Source of the DNA: Sipunculus nudus
Lineage: Eukaryota > Annelida > Sipuncula > Golfingiida > Sipunculidae
Assembly: GCA_026874595.1 (NCBI GenBank)
Contig: CM049320.1
Span: forward strand, 45,830,714-45,894,713
Direction of reading: 5' to 3'
DNA length: 64,000 nt
In this document: piece after piece, positions 1-11,092 of the stretch
Layout of the letters: every line of letters begins with the position of its first letter
How positions within the stretch are numbered: position 1 is the first letter of the stretch
Notes under the pieces: model-generated
What the model was told of the DNA's origin: nothing
Seen by the model: only the letters and a program-made list of their open reading frames with translations
Database searches by the model: none
Made by a program: the position numbers and the translations under genes

Positions 1-238
1 ACTAGACATTTAGATTTCAGGTTATCTTTGGTTGATACTGAAAATAAAAGTTTTTTTTAAAAGCTTTTAAAAATTTAGATTTATGATTTAAGTTATTCAT
101 CATACCAGACAATGTTACAATTATGGACATTCTGTTCTCTGTGGCCATATAAAGACAACTGTACGTGGATTATAAATTATTGGTATCCCTACTCAACTTA
201 ATTCAAGAATTTGCCATCAATGCGATATATCTGTATTT

Positions 239-1702
239 GTTTTAGCCAAAACGAAGTTTTGCGGATACTATGTTTTTGACCGGGTTCCACCGCCTCCGCC
301 GCGTTCGTTTCCGGAGAACTCCTCTGAGACTACTGGACAGATTTTTCCAAAAACTTACTCAAATTATCGGGTCACATGTGAACTGGTGCCTAACCAAGTG
401 ACCTTGGCCTCTGACCTTTCGTCTCTGCCCAGCGTCCGTTTGTGCGTCTGTTTCCACACATAAACCCATATATCTCGGGAGCCGTTTGACCGATCCGGAA
501 AAAAATTTTACACAAATGTAGCCCTGGGATAGCTTTATAACATACACAACAGAAGGTGGCGCCACCTGCAACCATGTTTGCACAGTGTCCATCTGTTCAT
601 CTGCCTGGGGTTAAAATCACTCATATCCCTGCAGGGGTTTGACTAATTCACCTAAAATTGGCATGCGTGTACATCCTAGATAGCTTTCTGGATTTTATGA
701 CAGGTGGCGCCACCTACATTCACGTTAATGCTGCAGACATCCAAGCTCATATCTCGGGAACCGTTTGACCAATCAGGAAAAAAAATTTACACAAATGTAG
801 CCCTTGGATAGCTTTATAATATACACAACAAAAGGTGGTGCCACCTGCAACCATGTTTGCACAGTGTCCATTTGTTCATCTGCCTGGGGTTAAAATCACT
901 CATATCCCTGCAGTGGTTTGACTAATTCACCTAAAATTTGGCATGCGTGTACATCCTAGATAGCTTTCTTAATTTTATGACAGGTGGCGCCACCTACATT
1001 CACGTTAACACTGCAGACATCCAAGCTCATATCTCGGGAACCGTTTGACCAATCAGGAAAAAAAATTTACACAAATGTAGCCCTTGGATAGCTTTATAAC
1101 ATGCACAAAAATGGTGGCGCCACCTGCAGCCATTTTTGCACAGCGTCCATCTGTTTGTCTGCCTTGGGTGTAAAATCACTCATTTCTCTGCAGTGGTTTG
1201 ACCAAATTACCTGAAATTCAGCATGCTTATACATCCCACATAGCTTTCTTGATTTTATGACAGGTGGCGCCACCTACATTTACATTCACGCTGTAGACAT
1301 CCATGCTTATATCTCCCGACTCATTCAACCAATCAGGAAAATTTTTTTACACAAATATAGCCCTTGGATAGCTTTATAACATACACAAAAATGGTGGTGC
1401 CACCTGCAGTCATTTTTGCACAGCGTCCATCTGTTTGTCTGCTGTGGGATAAAATCACTCATATCTCTGCAGTGGTTTGACTTTTCCACATGAAATTTTG
1501 CTTGTGTATATATCTTGGATAGTTTCTCGTTCAAATAACAGGTGGCACCACCTACAATCATGTTTATGTGGCAGAGATCCATTCTAATATTTAACACATA
1601 TAACTCTATATCCCCTTGCCACTCAATCCATGCCTCACTTCACCCGTCCTTCTCTGATTTTGGCGGATACACGTAGTCGCTTGTCGACTACCCGTATTCT
1701 AG
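239..1702 (+). mobile_element. Family D Helentron-like element (copy D1), full length
   Basis: The 5' end is a foldback (GTTTTAGCCAAAAC, loop gaa, then GTTTTGCGGATAC and TATG). The 3' end has the complementary motif TTTTGGCGGATAC at 1658-1670, then the hairpin GTAGTCG(cttgt)CGACTAC at 1673-1691, then CTAG at 1699-1702 followed by TT. The flanks ctgtattt and tttaattttgc rejoin to the uninterrupted sequence seen near 38244-38260, with exactly two extra T residues. The interior is about four tandem units of roughly 279 bp. No transposase is visible, so the element is non-autonomous. Confidence 0.75.
540..1575 (+). repeat. Tandem array of about 279-bp units inside D1
   Basis: Four diverged head-to-tail units, visible from the spacing of the motif around GGTGGCGCCACC at 555, 834 (variant), 1113 and 1393 (variant). 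A second copy of the palindrome occurs in each unit (703, 983, 1263 and a variant near 1541). Open frames crossing this array on the minus strand are repeat shadows, not genes. Confidence 0.75.
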
Positions 1703-2331
1703 TTTAATTTTGCATTCAGTATGCATCTGTAATAATTTTACATATATTCCTGATTTCTTTTTTATAAAAAGTCAGCTGAAAAGCATTTTATATTGGGAAA
1801 ATAAATTTCAAAGTTATTTCAAGTAGGGACCACTACTGTGTTCAGATGGCAGCACTTGGTTTACCACTGGCAGATTGCTAGTGCCTTAATGTTGGCTTTT
1901 AGCCAAGATGATGTCAGCTCTATAAATAGTTTTGGCACAGTGCCAGGATTGGAAGAAGTTCAGCCAGGTATAGGTCAAGAGTTCACTCAGTGCAAATTTT
2001 GATGTATTGGACTGATATTTTGACCTGTCTATGCGTCTTTGATGGTATTCTCTTTTAAAAGACAAGTGGTGCCTACTACATTGACTTTTGCAGTGTATGG
2101 GCCAACTTATTTCTACAGAGGAATTTGATACATTAGCCTAAAATTGGGCATGTTTATACATATCGGATATCTTTATAGTGTACAAGACTGGTGGTGCCAC
2201 CTACCATAATTTTTGCACAGTGTATGTCCCTGCTTATTTCACAGGAGGGGTTTGACATATCAGTCTGACATTGGGCATATGTATATATCTCTTTGTTGTA
2301 TATAAGACTGATGGTGCCAGGTACAATCATT

Positions 2332-3441
2332 GTATCCGCCAAAACAGAATTTTGGGGATACTTTGTTTTCAGTTGGATGCTGACCCTGCTGCCATCGCCG
2401 CGTAGGTTTCCGGAGAACTCCTCCATAACCACTGGGCAGAATTTTTTAAAATTCAGAATTATGATCGGTCACATGTGAACTGCTGCGCCCTCATTTTTGG
2501 TAGACCTCTGACCTTTCCTCTCTGCCCAGCGTCCATTTGTGTCTGTTTCCACACATAAACCCACATATCTAGGGAACTGTTTGACCGATAAGGCTAAAGA
2601 TTTTGCACAAATGTAGCCCTTGGAAAGCTTTATAACAAACACTTAAAATGGTGGCGCCACCAGCAACCATTTTTGCACAGCGTCCATCTGTTCATCTGCC
2701 TTGGGATAAAATCACTCATATCTCGGCAGTGGTTTGACTTATCCACCTGAAAGTTTGCATGTGTATACATCCTGGACAGCTTTCTTGATTTTATAACAGG
2801 TGGCACCACCTACATTCAAATTTACTTTGCAGCCATCCAAGCTCATATCTCAGGAACCATTTGTCTGATTGGGCAAAAATTTTGCATGTTTATAGGTCTC
2901 ACATAGCTCTTTATCATACGCAAATCTGGTGGCGCCACCTGCAACATTTTTGCACAGCGACAGTCTGTTTGATTGCCGTGGGATAAAATCACTCATATCT
3001 CGCAGTGGTTTGACATATCTGCCTAAAATTTTGCAGGTTTATACATCTTGGCTAGCTTTCTGGATTTTGTGGCAGGTGGCGCCACCTACATTTATGTATA
3101 CACTACATTTAGGCTTATATCTCAGGACTGGTATGACATATCCCCCTGAAATTTTGGTTGTGTATAGATCTCACATATCTCTTAATCATACACAAAATTG
3201 GTGGCGCCACCTGCCACCATTTTTGCACAGCGTCCGTCTGTTTGTCTGCCGTGGGCTAAAATCACTCATATCTCAGTAGTGGTTTGACTTATCTGCCTAA
3301 AATTTTGCTTGTTTTTATATCTTGGACAGCTTTCTGGATTTTGTGGTAGGTGGCGCAACCTACATATACATTTCGGCTGCAGACATCCAGGCTATTATGC
3401 AACACACTTCACTCTATTTCCCCTTGCCACTCAATCCATGC
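2332..3441 (+). mobile_element. Family D element (copy D3), 3' truncated
   Basis: It begins GTATCCGCCAAAAC with a foldback partner ending GGGGATAC, and is inserted after acaatcat of a family C copy. It holds the same tandem interior as D1, with GGTGGCGCCACC at 2650, 2928, 3075 and 3200. Near 3441 it passes directly into family C sequence (gttgttctaagtgtttagtacttg). The terminal hairpin and CTAG seen in D1 and D2 are missing. Confidence 0.65.
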
Positions 3442-3707
3442 CCCATGTTGTTCTAAGTGTTTAGTACTTGCATTGTTCATATACATGTTACACATGTTCT
3501 TGAAAAGTAATGGTCCAGCATTGAAGCATTATACCTGGTGTAATCTCATTGCACAGGTTCGCATTAGGCCTGTAGGCCTTGTTATGGGGGTCATTGGTCA
3601 TCTGGATACTAACCCATAATATCTAAGGAATAGCAGGAGCTACCATTCCTAGATTTAATGCAATAATCTGTCACATATCAAATGTTGTGGGATTCAGCTT
3701 ATTTTTT

Positions 3708-4708
3708 ATGCCCCCGCCACAAAGTGGCTGGGGCATATAGTTTTACTCATGTCCGTCCTTCCGTCCTTCCGAAATGAAACAGTTGTACAGACTTTTTTTC
3801 GCAATGCCTGCAGATATTGGCCTGATTCTTGTTGTCAGGGCAGATAATGACCAGTTACAGATCGAGTTCATGTATCGTCCCGGTTGACCTATTTTTGACC
3901 GTTTTACGGCTCCTAAACTTAGAAAATTTCATGAAAAATAGAAATTTTCATGACAAATACACATGTACAGACTTTTTTTCGCAATGCCTGCAGATATTGG
4001 CCTGATTTTTGGTGTGTGGGCAGATAATTACCAGTTACAGATCGAGTTTGCGTTTCGTCCCAGTTGACCTACTTTTGACCGTTTTACGGCTCCTTAACTT
4101 AGAAAATTTCATGAAAGACAAAAATTTTTATGGAAAATGCACATGTATGGACTTTTTTTTCACAGTGCCTGCAGATACTGGCGTTTCGTCCCAGTTGACC
4201 TACTTTTGACCGTTTTACGGCTCCTTAACTTAGAAAATTTCATGAAAAATATAAATTTTCATGACTAATACACATGTACGGACTTTTTTTCACAATTTTC
4301 CATAACAAATGCATATGTACCAGCTTTTTTTCCTCAATGCCTGCAGATACCACCCTGATTTTTTATGTGTGAGCAGATACTGACAGTTGCAGATCGAGTT
4401 TGCGTTTCATCCCGGTTGACCTACTTTTCATTGTCTTACGGCTCCTAAACATAGAAAATTTCATGAAAGACATAAATTTTTATGAAAAACGCACATGTAT
4501 GGACTTTTTCCACAGTGCCTGCAGATACTGGCCTGATTTTTGGTGTGTTGCTTGATAATGACCCATGACAGATCGAGTTTGCATTTTGCCCTTGTTGACC
4601 TACTTTTGACCATATGACACCTCCTGAACTTAAAAATTTTTTCAAAATTTAACAAATGTTTCTAATTTGCCCCAGGCGGGGGCATTCGTGTCGTTCCGAC
4701 ACATCTAG
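3708..4708 (+). mobile_element. Family A Helentron-like element (copy A1)
   Basis: The element starts ATGCCCCCGCCAC, loop aaa, GTGGCTGGGGCAT, ATAG, which is a foldback. It ends with GGCGGGGGCAT at 4675-4685, the complement of the first 11 bases, then the hairpin GTGTCG(ttc)CGACAC at 4688-4702 and CTAG at 4705-4708, followed by TT. The surrounding sequence (cagcttatttttt / tgctatctgc) rejoins as in the uninterrupted copy near 30131. The interior is tandem repeats only. The architecture resembles the tandem-repeat-bearing elements described in bivalves and the HINE elements of insects. Confidence 0.75.
3785..4660 (+). repeat. 180-bp tandem repeat array inside A1
   Basis: Successive units start at about 3785, 3961 and 4141 with a near-identical motif (acttttttt, then tgcctgcagatattggcctga), giving a period of 180 bp. 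Later units are partly deleted and diverged. The same unit recurs in A2 near 40550-41770. Confidence 0.75.
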
Positions 4709-4936
4709 TTTGCTATCTGCATTTACATATATTTATATATGGAAAAAGCTGAAACACCTTTAAAAGTCTTCTTGTAAACAGTTGAGTCGAATTGTTCAAT
4801 ATTTTACAGAAATGATCCCTGAGGTAAGCCCTCTCAAGTTTGTTTAAATGGTTTGCAGTTGATAAAATTAAGTGGAGTTAAACAAATTTGAACAGTCATT
4901 TGGCCAAGTAAGCATACTGAAATAGTTTACTTGAAT

Positions 4937-6067
4937 AATAATAATTTAATAATAATTATAATTTAGTTTATAAAGCGTAAAATCCATGATGATACATGCT
5001 CTAAAACGCTATTACATAACTAGAATACAATCAGCAATCATTAAAAATACCATTGTAAGAATATGAAATTAAAGTCCAGTTGACTAAGATATTACATTCA
5101 GAAGCTTAGAGTATTAAATTAGACATATAAAAGTCAATAGTTCAATTATCTTCCATAATTCCACTAAAATGTTCAAATATTTCACTATCAATAGTATGAA
5201 ATATCGTACAAAATGACTAGGCATAAAAATATTCCATGAACAAATATGTTTTTAATTTACTTTTAAATTCTGAGAGACTGGTGGCTTCTCTTAGAGTATC
5301 TGGTAGGTCATTCCACAGTTTCTGGCCAACAACACTGAATGCCCGATTTTGTACACAGGACGGTTTGGTAAAAGGCACGACCAGTAAGATTTTAGCTGCT
5401 GACCGAAGGCTTCTTAATGGAGTATAACTGTGAATAAGCTCTTGAAGGTAAAGAGGAGCTAAATTATTTATTGCCTTATACACAAAAATTAACATTTTGA
5501 ATTTTACCCTTTGCACAACGGGCAGCCAATGCAGAGAATACAAAATTGGAGTAATATGATCTGATTTTGAAGCACCCTTAATAATCCTCGCCGCAGCTTT
5601 CTGTATACTTTGCAGTCGATTTGTTAATGATGAGGGAGTTCCACACAAGAGTGCATTGCAGTAATCTAATTTAGAAGTAATAAAGGAATGAACTATTTGC
5701 TCCAAAGACTCTCTGTTCACAAACTTTCTTATTTTACTAATATTACGAATATGTATATATGAAGCCTTGCAGACTGCCATTACATGGGCTTCCATAGATG
5801 CATGTGGATCAAAAATAACACCAATATTTCTTACTTTCAATGATGGTGTAATTTGATGAGAGCCAATGTGAAGTGTGGGTAAACCATTTTCTCTTAACAA
5901 ATGTTTATATGCAATTAATATTGCTTCTGTTTTTTCATCATTCATTTTCAATTGATGCTGGCTCATCCACTTTTGTACAGTTGAAACACATAATTCCATC
6001 TGGTGAATGGTACTGTCAAGTTCACCAGATTTGAATGCTACATATGACTGTGAATCATGTGCATAAA
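4937..6067 (-). mobile_element. 5'-truncated non-LTR retrotransposon (Jockey/CR1-like LINE)
   Basis: The element carries the C-terminal half of a LINE reverse transcriptase and a 3' end that runs into an AT-rich simple repeat (ATT/AATAAT type, plus-strand 4937-4970). It interrupts family C sequence. The flanks share the short word TGAAT (4932-4936 and 6068-6072), a plausible target-site duplication. Severe 5' truncation is typical of target-primed reverse transcription. Confidence 0.75.
5217..6067 (-). pseudogene. LINE reverse transcriptase, C-terminal half, catalytic motif mutated
   Basis: About 283 residues read without a stop to the natural C-terminus. The N-terminal edge carries the RT box C region as YAHDSQSY, where active families have YADD followed by a TQLY-like stretch, so one catalytic aspartate is replaced by histidine. 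Downstream is the typical LINE thumb and C-terminal region: SKLDYCNALLCG, then LHWLPVVQRVKFKMLIFVYK and a conserved tail around RAFSVVGQKLWNDLP. The reading frame continues upstream past 6067 only because the adjacent family C sequence happens to be open. The endonuclease and fingers are absent. This is a dead copy, and the Jockey/CR1-type assignment is by recognition of the tail. Confidence 0.85.
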
Positions 6068-6269
6068 TGAATGATTTTTGGCAGAATGATTGGACCCTTA
6101 ACAATGAAAGAACTGCATCTTTTATTATGCTAAATATTTTGATAAAAAGTTTATGAATATTTCAGCTTGAAAAAAAGAATTTTAGTCATTCAGTATGTGT
6201 AAACAGATTTGCCAACAGGCCAAGATTGTGTCTGTATATTTAAATAGGTTGAGAAACTGCTTACTGTTT

Positions 6270-6660
6270 AAGATTCAGCAATAGATCAAGAGTTCATTCA
6301 GTGCAGCCAGATATAGGTCAAGAGTTCATTCAGTGCAGCCAAGCACAAGGCATGTGATCCCCTCATGGGTGACATGTGAACACCTCATGGGCACCATGTG
6401 ATCACCTCATGGGTGTCATGCTCATCAGGGCTGCATGTGGAGCCAATCAGGAGCTTATGCAATGGTGTGGCTACTATTTCAGATTTGGCAACAGGTCAAA
6501 GGTCAGTCTGGATCTATTAATAGCTTTGGCAGACTGCCAGCTGTATCAGATTAGGCAACAGGTCAAGAGTTCACTCAGTGCAGCCAGGTACAGGTCAAAT
6601 GTTCACCCAGTCTAGCAAGGTGCAGGTCATGAGTTCACTCAGTGCAGTAGCCTGAGCCAG
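6270..6660 (+). repeat. Minisatellite block of family C (about 32-bp and 20-bp units)
   Basis: Imperfect repeats of a unit like caggtcaagagttcactcag followed by tgcagccaggta (about 32 bp), flanking a second set of about 20-bp units built on atgtgatcacctcatgggtg. The same two blocks recur in other C copies near 10070-10310, 12440-12540, 18470-18750, 32170-32680, 38510-38750 and 46390-46700. Confidence 0.7.
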
Positions 6661-7876
6661 CAAATTTGTCACAGTTCACTCGGGGCAATTGCTTTCTCAC
6701 CTAAGCCTGGTCAGCCCCATGCATCAGATTCAAAATGTTTGATGTATTGGCCTGATATTATGACCTGTCTATGTGTCTTTGATGGCTTTCTCATTCACAA
6801 GACAAGTGTCGCCACCTACAATGACTTTCGCACAGTGTGTCGCTTTGTGCCTGCTTATTTCTATAGAGGAATTTGATATATCATCCTGAAATTAGGCATA
6901 TTTATACCTATCGGATAGCTTTGTTGTATACAATACTGGTGGTGCTACCTACAATAATTTTTGCACTGCGTGTCCCTGCTCATTTCTAAGGAGGGGTTTG
7001 ATATGTCAGTCTGAAATTGGGCATATGTATATATCGCTGATAGCTTCTTTTTATACAAGACTGGTGGTGCCAGCTACAATCATTTTTAGCTCAGCTGACT
7101 AAGTCAACTGAGGTATAGGAATGGCGCTTTGTCCGTCTTCCGGCCGGCCGGCCGGGTGCCCAGCCGTCAATTAGCAGGGCACAAATTATAACGGCTGGTC
7201 CTAGAAACTTCTTAGTGAACATCCAGGGAGGTCAATAAAAAATCTCCTTCGAAACTGAAATTAGGTCACTGCGACCTATATCCTTTGAGCTATGGGACAT
7301 AGGTACCCCCCCAGAATAATAAAAAATTTGATACAATATCTCCAATATCTTGATAATTTATGCATGGTTTGTCATGAATCATGCCTAAAATATTGACCAT
7401 GACTAGTTTTGTCAGTTCCTGAAACGTGGTGGCGCCACCTGTAATTTTTCCTATTTTAACAAATATTTTTCTATTTATTTACTATAAAATTACAACAATC
7501 ATGTCTGTGATTACAACTGGTGTCCAAAAACCTGGTGTGTTTATTGATCACAAGTGGATGCCCTATACTAATCACCCTGTCTGTCTGTCTGTTTGTATAG
7601 CTGTCTGTCTGTCAATCCGTCCATCCACACAAATTTGTTCCCAAAAGAAAACTCCAGGTTGGATTGGCACATGGATTTCAAACTTGACTTACACATGGCC
7701 AACCACTAAAGCAAGAACCTATATAATTTTGGGGTCATGAGGTCAATGGTCAAGGTAACAAGACCCGTTTCTATAAAAGGAATGTGTATGCATTTGAAGC
7801 CAAACTTTTCATCACAAACCTTCCATCTTCAAAATATTGCTAACCTGCCACTAGAGGAAGATTCTGGTTGATTTTT

Positions 7877-7895
7877 GGGTCAAAGGTCAAGGTCA
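7877..7895 (+). promoter_or_regulatory. Possible nuclear-receptor composite site (DR1 plus adjacent half-site) in a B element
   Basis: GGGTCA, one base, AGGTCA, then AGGTCA directly adjacent. This matches the known DR1 arrangement bound by RXR/HNF4-type receptors, followed by a TCAAGGTCA extended half-site as used by ERR/FTZ-F1 receptors. Equivalent sites occur at 39695-39713 (perfect AGGTCA throughout), 39974-39992 and 47714-47732. Binding is inferred only from the motif. Confidence 0.35.
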
Positions 7896-8180
7896 AAGGG
7901 CCCATCCATTCACAAATTAGTTTATGGATGATAATTCTTCTTTGGATAGACAGACTGGCTTAAAATTTGATTTAATAATGACCAACCACATAAGTAAATT
8001 CATTTTGATTTTCAGGGTCCAGAGATCAAAGTTGAAGGTCACAGAGGCCACATCTGTAGATGCACTGTAAATCAAACTTTTCATCCTGAACTTTCCAACG
8101 TTCACACATGGCTTACTTGCCCAAAGTGAGGAAACCTGTAGAATTTGAGGTTATCTGGTCAGAGGTCAAGGTCACTTTTT

Positions 8181-10746
8181 AACGAACCTGTGAACTTATG
8201 CGATGGTGTGGCGTCGTCCGGCGTCCGGCGTCTGTACGTTAACCCATACTATCTTGAAAACGGCAAGAATTAGCATCACGAAATCTTATGCATAAAATTA
8301 GTCATCTAAAAAACTCTATCGGATTTTGCTTATTTTTTGGCTAACTGCACTTCTTTAGATTCTATAGGGAAAAAGCTAAAAAAGCTTAAAAAATCTTCTC
8401 CGAATCTGTTCAGCCAAATTGTCCAATATTTTACAGAAATGATTCCTGGAACAATCTCTCTCAAGTTTGTTCGAATGGTTTAAGTTTGGTGATTTTTGGC
8501 CGAGTTACAGGAAGTTGAACTTAGTCATCTGTCCAAAAAAGCATACTAAAATTACAATCTCAGAAATGGCTTGAGTTATCATCACCAAATTTTATGCCAA
8601 TGTTGGTCACATGAGTCATATCTGAAATTGAGGTATTGGTGGCGCCACCTGCATCGGCCTTTTTTGTAGGGAGGTCATCAGTGCCCTTATCATACTGACA
8701 GCTACAAATAACTTCTTCTCTGAAACAAAATGGCCAAATTGTTTAATATCGCACAGAAATGATTCTGGGGTAGTGCTTTCTGAAGTTTGTTCAAATGGTC
8801 TCAGTTCAGTGACTTTTGGCTAAGTTATGGGAAGCTGAATTTAGTCATATGCCATAACCGCCCATTTTAGCTAAGTGGCTACAAAAATCTTCTGCTCAAA
8901 AACCATTGGGCCAAATTCTTAAATCTGACAGATTAATTATCCTTAGATGTTGATAATTTAAGTTTGTTCAAATGGTCTCAGTTCAGTGACTTTTGGCTGA
9001 GTTATGGGAAGCTGAATTTAGTCATATGCCATAACAGCCCATGTAAGCTAAGTGGCTACAAAAATCTTCTTCTCAAAAACCACTCGGCCAAATTCTTAAA
9101 TCTCACACATTAATTATCCTTAGATGTTGATAATTCAAGTTTGTTCAAATGGTCTCAGTTCAGTGACTTTTGGCTAAGTTATGGGAAAGTGAATTTAGTC
9201 ATATGCCATAACAGCCCATATTAGCTAAGTGGCTACAAAAATCTTCTTCTCAAAAACCACTGGGCCAAATTCTTAAATCTCATACATTAATTATCCTTAG
9301 AAGTTGATAATTCAAGTTTGTTCACATGGTTTTGGTTCAATGATTTTTGGCTGAGTTATGGGAAGCTGAACTTTGCCATTTTGCTGTATTTTCCTATATG
9401 AGTTATAAACCTACAAAACGTTTTTCAACTGATGATACTGAGGCCAGTTTGTTTAATATTTTGCAAGAATAATTCCCTGAATCATTCTAATAATAATTGT
9501 CTTTTATGGTTCCAAAAAATGAATTTTGGCTGAATTATTAAGATTGAATTGAGTCATTTTACCATATATGTTAGCTGTGTGAAGCAGATACATCTAGCCT
9601 AGCACCAGTTTATCAGCATCCATTACATCATGCCTCTAGACGTTTAGATTTCAGAATATCTATGGAAAATATTGACAAGAATGTTTTTAAAAGCTTTTAA
9701 AAAATGTAGATTTATGATATTACATATCATCTGTACACTATTCATAATTTCTCAGGAATAGCAGGAGCTACCATCTCCAAATTTTATGCAATTATCAGTC
9801 ACATATCAAATGTTGATGGATTCAGCTTATTTTTGCTATCTGCATTTACTTAGATTTTACAGGGGAAAAGCTGAAAAAAACTTCTTCTTCTTGTAAAGAG
9901 TCCAGCCAAATTGTTCAATATTTTACAGAAATGATCCCAGAGGCGAGCCTTCTCAAGTTTGTTCAAATGGTTTGTGTTGGATAAATTTTTAGCAGAGTTA
10001 CATAACAGGCCAAGATTGTGTATGTTTCTTGAATAGGTTGAGAAACTGCCAACTGTTTCAGATTTGGCAACAAATCAAGAGTTCATTCAGTGCATCCAGA
10101 TTGAGGTCAAGAGTTCAATCAGTGCAAGCCAAGCACAAGGCATGTGATCACCTCATGGGCAGCATGTGATCATTTCATGGGTAGCATGTGATCACCTCAT
10201 GAGTATCATGTGATCACCTCATGTTCATTCAGTGCAGCCAGGTACAGGTCAAAAGTTCACTCAGTCTGGCAAGGTGCAGGTCAAGAGTTCACTCAGTGCA
10301 GTAGCCTGAGCCAGTAATTTGTCACAGTACACTCCGGGCAACAGCCTTTCTCACCTAAGCCTGGTCAGCCCCGTGCATCAGACTCAAGGTAAGTTTGATG
10401 TATTGGCCTGATATTCTGACCTGTCTATGTGTCTTTGATGGCTTTTTCATTCACAAGACAGGTGTTGCCATCTACAATGACTTTTGCAAAGTGTATGTGC
10501 CTGCTTAATTCTACGGAAGAATTTGATATATCAGCCTGAAATTGGGCATATTTATACATGTCAAATAGCTTTGTCGTATACAAGATTGGTGGTGCCACCT
10601 ACAATAATTTTTGTGTTGTGTGCACCCATGCCAAAATGTTTGGTACTTGCATTGTTCATATATATGAAAAGTAGTGGTTCAGCATTGAAGCCTTATACCT
10701 GGTGTATATCCATATGCACAGGTTCGCATTTGGCCTGTAGGCCTTG
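8181..10746 (+). mobile_element. Family C Helentron-like element (copy C1), full length, nested in B
   Basis: It starts AACGAACCTGTGAAC after gtcacttttt and ends GCACAGGTTCGCATT, hairpin GGCCTGTAGGCC at 10732-10743, then TTG, followed by ttaaaagattg. The empty site is preserved at 48019-48035 (gtcac, five T, aaaagattg). Insertion added the 2566-bp element plus exactly two T. The interior holds a 178-bp tandem block (8750-9350), GGTGGCGCCACC at 8638 and the minisatellite block near 10080. No open frame resembles a helicase or transposase, so it is non-autonomous. Confidence 0.8.
8750..9350 (+). repeat. Tandem block of about 178-bp units in C1
   Basis: The phrase tttagtcatatgccataac recurs at about 8840, 9017 and 9195, with the intervening text (ccactgggccaaattcttaaa, then ttaattatccttagatg) conserved. 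The period is about 178 bp over three units. Related units occur near 37560-37740, 43020-43170 and 44450-44650. Confidence 0.65.
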
Positions 10747-11092
10747 TTAAAAGATTGTTACAATAATCCTAATGCTGCAACTTCAAGGATATTAAGTTCT
10801 AAGATTGTTTGGTTACTAGGTCATTGGTTAAGGTCACAGGACTGTCATTCTGAAAAATTTCTTTCAAAATATCCTTACAGACAAATTCAACTGAGCGTTG
10901 AGACCCATGGGTCCCTAGTTGTGTTGTGTGCACCCATGCCAGAATTTCAGCAGTGATGTTTGTGTAATTGTTTCTTATTCAAAATGTTTAGTACCTGCAT
11001 TGTTCATATACATGAGAAGTCATGGTCCAGCATGGAAGCATTATAGATGGTGTTTCCCAATGCACAGGTTCGCATTAGGCCTGTAGGCCTTG

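Larger units (their letters stand above)
1..3581 (+). mobile_element. Family C Helentron-like repeat, 5' end outside window, interrupted by two D elements
   Basis: The segments 1-238, 1703-2331 and about 3442-3581 read as one family C copy, judged by collinearity with the copies near 18760-20076 and 38010-39303. It is split by D elements at 239-1702 and 2332-3441. The 3' end is the family signature: a copy of the complement of the 5' terminus (GCACAGGTTCGCATTA), the hairpin GGCCTGTAGGCC, then TTG followed by TT. It contains no coding capacity that I recognise. Boundaries of the C segments are accurate to a few bases at the D junctions and at the 3' end. Confidence 0.7.
7088..10918 (+). mobile_element. 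Family B Helentron-like element containing a nested family C element
   Basis: The 5' end is AGCTCAGCTGACT, then AGTCAACTGAGG and TATAG (imperfect foldback). The 3' end is actgagcgttga, the perfect palindrome GACCCATGGGTC at 10902-10913 and CTAG at 10915-10918, followed by TT. The flanks acaatcattttt and gtgttgtgtgcaccc rejoin as in uninterrupted family C near 12957 and 33009. A C element (8181-10746) sits inside; without it the B element is about 1.27 kb, close to the 1.2 kb copy at 46999-48198. Confidence 0.75.
3582..11092 (+). mobile_element. Family C copy, 5' truncated, interrupted by A1, a LINE and a B element
   Basis: C sequence is recognisable at 3582-3707, 4709-4936, 6068-7087 and 10919-11092. 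The last segment ends with GGCCTGTAGGCCTTG at 11092. The gaps are filled by the A1 element, a LINE fragment and a B element that itself holds another C. Collinearity with uninterrupted copies (for example 30050-33171) supports a single original insertion. No protein-coding content of its own is recognised. Confidence 0.6.

Noticed and set aside
540-1597. Open frames on the minus strand through the D1 array, repeated with similar protein text at 30866-31665
   Set aside because: They follow the 279-bp tandem periodicity, lack conserved starts and occur in the interior of a non-autonomous repeat. They are shadows of the repeat, not a gene family.
6270-6420. Regular short repeats suggesting a CRISPR-like array
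   Set aside because: Units are adjacent and diverged with no unique spacers, and the genome is eukaryotic. It is a minisatellite.
10484-10750. Open frames with recurring HSVCACLFLHRNLIYQPEIG-like text in many C copies (also 12708, 19596, 32868, 46871)
   Set aside because: Recurrence is explained by copies of the same repeat. Frames differ by indels between copies and show no recognisable domain.
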